A stretch of DNA of 11,481 bases from VRUE01 sp036376915 (GTDB taxonomy: Bacteria > Actinomycetota > Thermoleophilia > Solirubrobacterales > 70-9), in the NCBI GenBank assembly GCA_036376915.1, contig DASUZK010000099.1, forward strand, positions 1-11,481, given 5' to 3'. Positions 6,647-11,481 of this stretch are shown here, one piece after another; within the stretch, counting starts at the first letter, position 1; the number at the start of each line of letters is the position of its first letter. A program made the position numbers and the translations under genes. The notes beneath the pieces are model-generated. The model saw only the letters and a program-made list of their open reading frames with translations, was not told where the DNA came from and did no database searches.

Positions 6647-9142
6647 GTGAGGGGCTCCCTTTTCACCTTCGCCGCCGGTCGTCGCTCGAAGTGGGTCGTC
6701 TTCGCGATCTGGTTCGTCGGGATCTTCGTCGCCGCCGGGCCGGCTGGCCTGCCGGAGAAGTTCGAAGACGCCGAAAGCAACGAGGCAACCTCCTACCTGC
6801 CCGGCGACGCCGAATCGACTCACGCGCTCGACGCCACCGAGGAGCTGCAGAAAGGCGAACTCGCGCCCGCGGTGATCGTCTACCGGCGCGACTCCGGCCT
6901 CACCGCGGCCGACTTCGGGACGATCGAAGAAGACATCGGCAAGATGGCGGGGAAGAGCTTCCAGGGCGTGATCCCCGACGGCACCACGGCAGCCGCCGGC
7001 GGTGGGAAGGCCCAGGCCCTCGACAAGGCCCCAGCCTCACAGCCCAAGGGCCTGCCGCCTGACTGCGGGACGCCGACGACCACGGTCCCGGGCCAGCCGG
7101 CCGACTACGCCCCCTTCGTCGGCCCGATCTGCTCGCCGGACGGCAAGGAGGCGATCGTCAACGCCTACATCAAGGCCGAAGGCGAGGGCGAACGGATCGT
7201 CGACCCGGTCAAGTACTGGCGCGACCAGATCACCGACGAACCCGGCGGCCTGGAAGCCAAGATCACCGGCGGCGCCGGCTTCTCGGCGGACGCGATCGAA
7301 GTCTTCGAAGGGATCAACGGAACCCTGCTGCTGGCCGCGGTCAGCCTGGTCATCTTCCTGCTGATCGTCATCTACCGCTCGCCGATGTTCTGGCTCGTGC
7401 CGCTGATCGCGGTGATGTTCGCCGAGACGCTCTCTCGCTCGCTCGGTTACGGCCTCTCAGAGCTGGGGGTGACGATCAACGGCCAGTCGAGCTCGATCAT
7501 GTCCGTGCTCGTGCTTGGCGCCGGCACCGACTACGCGCTGCTGCTCGTCGCCCGCTATCGCGAGGAGCTGCACCACACCGTCGACAAGCACGAGGCGATG
7601 CGCACCGCGCTCGCCTCGGCCGGGCCGGCGATCTTCGCCTCGGCCGCCACGGTGATCGCGGCCCTGCTCTGCCTGGTGCTGGCCAAGGTCAACGGCACCG
7701 CCGGCCTCGGCCCGATCGCGGCAATGGGAATCGCCTGCGCGGCTCTCTCGATGCTCACCCTGCTGCCCGCCCTGCTGACGATCTTCGGTCGCCGCGCCTT
7801 CTGGCCCTTCGTCCCGCACACGCCCGAGACGGCGCCCACCGCCGCCGCCGTCTCCGATCGCGCCCGGCGCTCGATCGTCGAAGGCCGCGCGATCGGCGCG
7901 ATCCTGAGCGTCATCGCGGCCAGCCTGCTCGTCTTCATCCTGCTGCCCCTGGTCCTGCTCAACTGGATACTGCGCAAGCTCAGCGGCAACCGCCTGCCCT
8001 CGCTGATCGTCGGGCCGCTCGACCGAGCCGTCTTCACGCCATACGAGGCACGGCGCCGCCGGCTCGAGCATGCAGCTGACGCCACGCACGGCTTCTGGGC
8101 GCGGGTCGGCAACCGGGTCGCCGTCTCGCCGCGCCGCGTCGCCGCGGGCTCGGTCGCGGTGCTGCTCGTCTTCTGCGCCGGCTTCGCCTTCTTCTCGACC
8201 GAACTGACCAGCGAAGACACCTACCGCGAAACGGTCGAATCGGTCGAAGGCCAGGACCTCCTCAACAAGAGCTTCCCCGCCGGCACTACGGCGCTGACCG
8301 ACGTCGTCATCCCGGAGGATGGCGACGTGGAGGCTGTGAGCAGCGCCGTGTCCGGGGTCGAAGGGGTCGAGGCGGTCTCCCCGCCGGTCGCCGAAGGGCA
8401 GCCGGGAACGCTGGTCCAGGCGACGCTCGAACCGAATCCCTACTCGACCGAGGCCTTCGACCTGGTCGAGCCGATCCGCGAAGCCGCCCATGGCGTCGAC
8501 CCCGAAGTCCTGATCGGCGGGCCGACCGCGGTCGAATTCGACGTGCGCGACGCGGCTGCCTGGGACTCGATCGTGATCCCGCCGATCATCCTCCTCGTCG
8601 TCTTCCTGATCCTCGTCGGCCTGCTGCGCGCCGTGACCGCGCCGCTGGTCCTGATCGGCACGGTGATCATCAGCTTCCTGGCCGCGCTGGGCGTCGGCTA
8701 CTTCTTCTTCGACGTGGTCTTCGGCTTCCCGGGCTCGGACCCCTCGCTGCCGCTCTTCGCCTTCGTCTTCCTCGTCGCGCTGGGCGTCGACTACAACATC
8801 TTCCTGATCGCCCGCGCCCGCGAGGAGACGATCAAGCACGGCTCCAGACAGGGAGTCCTGCGCGCCCTGGCGGTTACCGGCGCCGTGATCACCAGCGCCG
8901 GCATCGTCCTCGCCGGCACCTTCTCGGTCCTGGCCGTCCTCCCCCTCACCTTCCTCACCGAGCTCGGCTTCGTCGTCGCCTTCGGCGTCCTGCTCGACAC
9001 CTTCCTCGTGCGCAGCATCCTCGTCCCCGCCATCGCCCTCGACCTGGGCGACAAGTTCTGGTGGCCGTCCTCCCTCTCCAAGCCTAAGGACGACATCGCA
9101 GCTCCCAGCCCTACCGAGCTGGAAGAGCCAAGCCGCCTTTAG
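6647..9142 (+). CDS. MMPL/RND-family membrane transporter
   Basis: 831 aa with the two-fold RND/MMPL layout. TM1 is at about 15-31 (WVVFAIWFVGIFVAA), followed by a large extracytoplasmic domain to ~220, a bundle of membrane segments (about 224-385), a cytoplasmic linker, TM7 near 500, a second extracytoplasmic domain (about 515-640) and a final membrane bundle. Proton-relay pairs typical of MmpL proteins are present in both halves: D295-Y296 in GAGTDYALLLVARYREE and D715-Y716 in ALGVDYNIFLIARAREE. The family exports lipids or other hydrophobic molecules using proton force; the cargo here is not evident. The GTG start at 6647 places TM1 directly after a short basic N-terminus; the open frame extends far upstream only as a shadow of the DUF255 gene. 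The first extracytoplasmic domain carries an insert rich in Ala/Pro/Thr with cysteines C140 and C162. The C-terminus is short and acidic/proline-rich, not the long mycobacterial tail. Confidence 0.93.
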   Translation: MRGSLFTFAAGRRSKWVVFAIWFVGIFVAAGPAGLPEKFEDAESNEATSYLPGDAESTHALDATEELQKGELAPAVIVYRRDSGLTAADFGTIEEDIGKMAGKSFQGVIPDGTTAAAGGGKAQALDKAPASQPKGLPPDCGTPTTTVPGQPADYAPFVGPICSPDGKEAIVNAYIKAEGEGERIVDPVKYWRDQITDEPGGLEAKITGGAGFSADAIEVFEGINGTLLLAAVSLVIFLLIVIYRSPMFWLVPLIAVMFAETLSRSLGYGLSELGVTINGQSSSIMSVLVLGAGTDYALLLVARYREELHHTVDKHEAMRTALASAGPAIFASAATVIAALLCLVLAKVNGTAGLGPIAAMGIACAALSMLTLLPALLTIFGRRAFWPFVPHTPETAPTAAAVSDRARRSIVEGRAIGAILSVIAASLLVFILLPLVLLNWILRKLSGNRLPSLIVGPLDRAVFTPYEARRRRLEHAADATHGFWARVGNRVAVSPRRVAAGSVAVLLVFCAGFAFFSTELTSEDTYRETVESVEGQDLLNKSFPAGTTALTDVVIPEDGDVEAVSSAVSGVEGVEAVSPPVAEGQPGTLVQATLEPNPYSTEAFDLVEPIREAAHGVDPEVLIGGPTAVEFDVRDAAAWDSIVIPPIILLVVFLILVGLLRAVTAPLVLIGTVIISFLAALGVGYFFFDVVFGFPGSDPSLPLFAFVFLVALGVDYNIFLIARAREETIKHGSRQGVLRALAVTGAVITSAGIVLAGTFSVLAVLPLTFLTELGFVVAFGVLLDTFLVRSILVPAIALDLGDKFWWPSSLSKPKDDIAAPSPTELEEPSRL

Positions 9143-9149
9143 CGCGTCT

Positions 9150-9238
9150 CCCGCGGGTGGGGCAGGGGGAACCGCCCCTGAGGACGCTTTAGCGACCGGA
9201 AGGGGCGGTGGGTCCCCTGCCGCGACAGGACCCGCGGG
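9150..9238. terminator. Large imperfect palindrome between convergent MMPL and glnA genes
   Basis: Nested complementary blocks are visible: 9150-9158 with 9230-9238 (9 bp), 9161-9168 with 9214-9221 (8 bp) and 9171-9179 with 9201-9209 (9 bp). They are separated by small asymmetric internal loops. The apex (9180-9200) contains a further CGCT-TT-AGCG mini-stem. It fills nearly all of the 105 bp between the two stop codons (9142 and 9248), so a bidirectional terminator is the simplest reading. No T-tract follows. The size and layered structure would also fit a REP-like element. Confidence 0.6.
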
Positions 9239-9247
9239 CCAACCGCG

Positions 9248-10600
9248 CTATAGGACCGGCAGGAAGTTCTCGATCTCGTAGGGAGTGACCTGGACGCGGT
9301 AGTCGTCCCATTCCTGCCGCTTGATCTCCACGAAGCGACGGAAGGTGTGCTCGCCCAGCGTGCGCAGGACCAGCTCCGACTCGGCCGCCAGCTCGATCGC
9401 CTCGCCGAGCGTCTCGGGTAGCTGCTCAATGCCCTGGTGGGCGAGCTCCTCCGGCGAGAGGTGGTAGAGGTTCTGCTCCATCGGCTCGGGCAGCTCGTAG
9501 CCCTTATCGATCCCCTCCAGGCCCGCCTGCAGCATGCCGGCGAAGCAGAGGTAGGGGTTGCAGGCCGGGTCGGGACAGCGCAGCTCGGCCCGGGTCGCGC
9601 CCTCCTTGCCGGGGTGGTAGAGGGGCACGCGGATCAGGGCGGAGCGGTTGCGGCGCGACCAGGCGAGGTAGACCGGCGCCTCGAAGCCGGGCACCAGGCG
9701 CTTGTAGGAGTTGACCCACTGGGCGAAGAGCGGTGAGATCTCGCGCGCGTGCTTGAGCTGGCCGGCGATGAACGCCTTTGCCGTGGGCGAGAGGAAGTAC
9801 TGGTCGTCGGCATCGAAGAAGGCGTTCTTGCCGTCTTTGGTCAGCGACTGGTGGACGTGCATGCCGGAGCCGTTCTCGCCGAAGAGCGGCTTCGGCATGA
9901 AGGTGGCGTGCCAGCCGTACTTCATCGCGTACTCCTTGACCACGATGCGGTACGTCATGCAGTCGTCGGCCATCGCCAGCGCGTTCTTGTAGCGCATGTC
10001 GACCTCGTGCTGGGAAGGGCCGACCTCGTGATGGGTGTACTCGACGTGGATGCCCATCTTCTCCAGGGCCAGCACAGTGTCGCGGCGCACGTCGGAGCCG
10101 GCGTCGAGCGTGGTCAGGTCGAAGTAGCCGCCCTCGTCGAGGCCCTCGGGAACGCCGCCCTCGGGCTTGGCCGAGCGGAAGTAGAAGAACTCCAGCTCGG
10201 GACCGATGTTGAAGGCGTCGAAGCCCATCTCCTCGGCCCGCTCGAGGGCGCGCTTCATGATCCAGCGCGGGTCGCCCTCGTAGGGCTCGCCGCCGGGCAC
10301 ACGGACGTCGCAGAACATGCGGGCGACCGCGTTTTCGCCCTCAGGCCGCCACGGGATCAGGGCGAAGGTCGACGGGTCCGGCATCGCGACCATGTCCGAC
10401 TCCTCGATCGGGTTGAAGCCGGTGATCGAGGATCCGTCGAAGCCCATGCCGCCCTCGAAGGCGTCCTCCAGCTCGGAGGCATTGATCGAGAAGCTCTTCA
10501 ACTGCCCGAGCACGTCGGTGAACCAGAGGCGGACGAAACGAACGTCGTGGTCCTTGACGATCTGGGCAACGTCAGCGGCACTCTTGGGTTGATCCGACAT
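9248..10600 (-). CDS. glnA: Glutamine synthetase type I (GlnA2-like, short alpha-type)
   Basis: It makes glutamine from glutamate, ammonia and ATP in the cytosol, normally as a dodecamer. The length of 450 aa fits the shorter GSI-alpha group; actinobacterial GlnA1 of beta type is about 470-480. Motifs in order: RFVRLWFTDVLGQLKS (21-36), MGFDGSSITGF (52-62), PELEFF with E135/E137, HEVGPSQHEVD (191-201), the ATP-site stretch GENGSGMHVHQS (241-252), NSYKRLVPGFEAP (297-309), NRSALIRVP (318-326) and RCPDPACNPYL (341-351). The adenylylation-region equivalent is NLYHLSPEE with Tyr379. Pro64 occupies the place where Bacillus GlnA has the feedback-inhibition Arg62. The ATG at 10600 is firm: AGGAGG lies 5 nt upstream (10606-10611 on this strand) and the conserved N-terminus follows. 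It is divergent from the AhpD-like gene. No GlnR box was recognised. Whether this is the organism's main synthetase or a second paralogue cannot be told here. Confidence 0.96.
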   Translation of the reverse strand: MSDQPKSAADVAQIVKDHDVRFVRLWFTDVLGQLKSFSINASELEDAFEGGMGFDGSSITGFNPIEESDMVAMPDPSTFALIPWRPEGENAVARMFCDVRVPGGEPYEGDPRWIMKRALERAEEMGFDAFNIGPELEFFYFRSAKPEGGVPEGLDEGGYFDLTTLDAGSDVRRDTVLALEKMGIHVEYTHHEVGPSQHEVDMRYKNALAMADDCMTYRIVVKEYAMKYGWHATFMPKPLFGENGSGMHVHQSLTKDGKNAFFDADDQYFLSPTAKAFIAGQLKHAREISPLFAQWVNSYKRLVPGFEAPVYLAWSRRNRSALIRVPLYHPGKEGATRAELRCPDPACNPYLCFAGMLQAGLEGIDKGYELPEPMEQNLYHLSPEELAHQGIEQLPETLGEAIELAAESELVLRTLGEHTFRRFVEIKRQEWDDYRVQVTPYEIENFLPVL

Positions 10601-10605
10601 TCCTG

Positions 10606-10611
10606 CCTCCT
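10606..10611 (-). promoter_or_regulatory. Shine-Dalgarno site of glnA
   Basis: AGGAGG on the minus strand, 5 nt before the ATG at 10600. It is the strongest ribosome site in the window and rules out the longer open frame that begins at 10774. Confidence 0.85.
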
Positions 10612-10768
10612 GGGCTCGCGCTTGTCCGCTCGGGTGGGCGCAACGATAGGCGAAAAGGGTCGCGGCGAACCAGGTGGGTAGACGCCCCCGTATCCGGGTA
10701 GTGAGCGGGTGCCCTAGGCGGTGGCGAGCATCGGGCTCGACCGGCACGGCGTGCCCAGGGGGGGCGAC

Positions 10769-10797
10769 TTGCACGATTGCTTAAAAGCAGGTATAAC
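10769..10797 (+). promoter_or_regulatory. Sigma70/SigA-type promoter for the AhpD-like gene
   Basis: TTGCAC (10769-10774) and TATAAC (10792-10797) are separated by exactly 17 bp, the best housekeeping promoter match in the window. It sits in an AT-rich island. The predicted start near 10803-10805 gives an 86-88-nt leader before the GTG at 10891. A 12-bp palindrome TGCTTAAAAGCA (10778-10789) occupies the spacer. Confidence 0.7.
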
Positions 10798-10814
10798 TTA
10801 CCAGGCGTAAGTTA
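10794..10814. promoter_or_regulatory. Operator-like palindrome overlapping -10 and start site
   Basis: TAACTTAC (10794-10801) and GTAAGTTA (10807-10814) form perfect 8-bp half-sites separated by 5 bp. The palindrome overlaps the -10 hexamer and the predicted transcription start, the usual place for a TetR- or GntR-like repressor. No regulator gene lies in the window, so the binder is unknown. The site could also influence the divergent glnA. Confidence 0.6.
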
Positions 10815-10890
10815 ATGGCTAAAAGTAAAGTGAAGGCCACTTAAAGGCTCTGTGAAGCGGAATCCGCGAACGAAGCCGGAGGCGATGCGA

Positions 10891-11457
10891 GTGACAGTGA
10901 AAACAGACGTGAGCAGGTTCCAGATCCATGACGAGTTGACGGCGCCCGACGAGAGCGCCCCGCTGATCAAAACGATCCAGGCGACGGGCGGTGCCGTGAC
11001 GAAGTTCGTCGGCGTGCTCGCGGGCGCCCCCTCGGTCCTACGGGCTTATACGCGGATGCGCTCCGAGCTCCGCGGCGGCGTCCTGCCACGGGCGACCCGC
11101 GTGCGGATCGCCCTGGCCGTGGCCGAGTACCGCGAGGACGGCTACAGCATCGCCCAGCACGCGAAGGCGGCACGCGGGGCGGGGCTCGGTCTCGACGAGG
11201 TCTCCCGGGCCCGCAGCTTCGACTCGGCCGACCCGAAGGAGGCGGCGCTGCTCGAGTACCTGCACGGCGCCCTCGAGGCCAACGGCCACCCGCCCCTCCA
11301 CCTGCACGAGGAGGCAAGGGAGATCGGCTGGACGGACGAGGAGTTGCTCGAGGCGGTAGCCCACCTGGCCCTGAACGAGTTCCAGAGTCTCATCGCGGGG
11401 GCAGCGGAGCTCCCGAAAGACCAGAGCGGCCCCAGGGTTCTCCCTTCAGTCGCCTAG
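10891..11457 (+). CDS. Carboxymuconolactone decarboxylase / AhpD-like protein lacking the redox cysteines
   Basis: 188 aa with the helical CMD/AhpD-fold pattern. A conserved ALAVAEYREDGYSIAQH segment is followed by GLGLDEVSRAR, DPKEAALLEY, GWTDEELLEAVAHLALNEFQS and a short tail. In AhpD-like relatives the first segment carries a CxxCxxxH redox centre. Here the aligned residues are D83, S86 and H90, and the whole protein contains no cysteine, so thiol peroxidase activity by that mechanism is excluded. A decarboxylase, isomerase or binding role is possible but unknown. GTG 10891 is preferred because GGAGG (10878-10882) lies 8 nt upstream. ATG 10885 is too close to that site, and the in-frame GTG at 10852 has no ribosome site. 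It is driven by its own promoter with an operator-like palindrome. Only 24 bases remain after the stop, so downstream partners are not visible. Confidence 0.8.
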   Translation: MTVKTDVSRFQIHDELTAPDESAPLIKTIQATGGAVTKFVGVLAGAPSVLRAYTRMRSELRGGVLPRATRVRIALAVAEYREDGYSIAQHAKAARGAGLGLDEVSRARSFDSADPKEAALLEYLHGALEANGHPPLHLHEEAREIGWTDEELLEAVAHLALNEFQSLIAGAAELPKDQSGPRVLPSVA

Positions 11458-11481
11458 GGCGTCGGGGGGAGGGCCGGGAGG

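Larger units (their letters stand above)
10601..10890. other. Divergent intergenic region between glnA and the AhpD-like gene
   Basis: This is the longest non-coding stretch in the window. The half next to glnA is GC-rich and shows only the glnA ribosome site; I could not pick a confident glnA promoter. The part from about 10775 to 10850 is distinctly AT-rich and holds the promoter and palindromes annotated separately. It also contains three related CTTAAAAG-like words (near 10780, 10819 and 10840) and a small AAGTG/CACTT stem at 10828-10842. Confidence 0.6.

Noticed and set aside
10601..10774. N-terminal extension of glnA to 508 aa
   Set aside because: Strong AGGAGG spacing to ATG 10600 and the family N-terminus starting there; the extension is unlike any GS sequence.
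10769..10850. Possible GlnR box in the glnA upstream region
   Set aside because: The palindrome does not fit the GTNAC-N6-GAAAC style repeats; no convincing match on either strand.
1..11481. Defence island, CRISPR array, toxin-antitoxin pair or biosynthetic cluster
   Set aside because: All six sizeable genes belong to ordinary metabolic, signalling or transport families, and no direct-repeat array or paired small genes are seen.

Overview
The window is high-GC DNA with strongly G/C-ending codons, GTG starts and an actinobacterial gene style: a GlnA2-like glutamine synthetase, an MMPL transporter and several genes without Shine-Dalgarno sites. I read it as Actinomycetota chromosome, most probably a Thermoleophilia/Solirubrobacterales-type soil lineage. 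The phylum is an inference from protein style, and the order is a guess. No rRNA, tRNA, CRISPR array, phage, transposase or other clear mobile gene is visible.

Layout. Bases 1-56 hold a perfect-armed palindromic element. An AMP-forming acyl-CoA synthetase (116-1552, +) follows, then a second copy of the same palindrome in inverted orientation (1579-1654). A class III PLP aminotransferase of the glutamate-1-semialdehyde-aminomutase type (1671-3032, +) comes next. It converges on a cytosolic GGDEF-EAL protein (4497-3094, -), with a hairpin between their stops. Divergent from the GGDEF-EAL gene is a DUF255/YyaL-type thioredoxin-fold protein (4629-6596, +), followed 50 bp later by an MMPL-family membrane transporter (6647-9142, +). 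That transporter converges on glnA (10600-9248, -) across a large imperfect palindrome. A 290-bp, locally AT-rich intergenic region separates glnA from a divergent, cysteine-free carboxymuconolactone-decarboxylase/AhpD-like protein (10891-11457, +). This region carries a textbook sigma70-type promoter overlapped by a 21-bp operator-like palindrome.

How the genes work together. There is no single pathway here. The acyl-CoA ligase and aminotransferase are same-strand neighbours but separated by a strong hairpin. DUF255 and MMPL may be co-transcribed. glnA is core nitrogen assimilation. The GGDEF-EAL protein is a c-di-GMP enzyme with both active sites apparently intact. I found no convincing new multi-gene system. 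The most unusual signals are (a) the twin inverted palindromes flanking the acyl-CoA ligase, whose stems differ by a compensated base pair; (b) the promoter/operator plus cysteine-less AhpD-like gene at the right end; and (c) a recurring TANNNT-N6/7-start-codon arrangement suggesting leaderless mRNAs.
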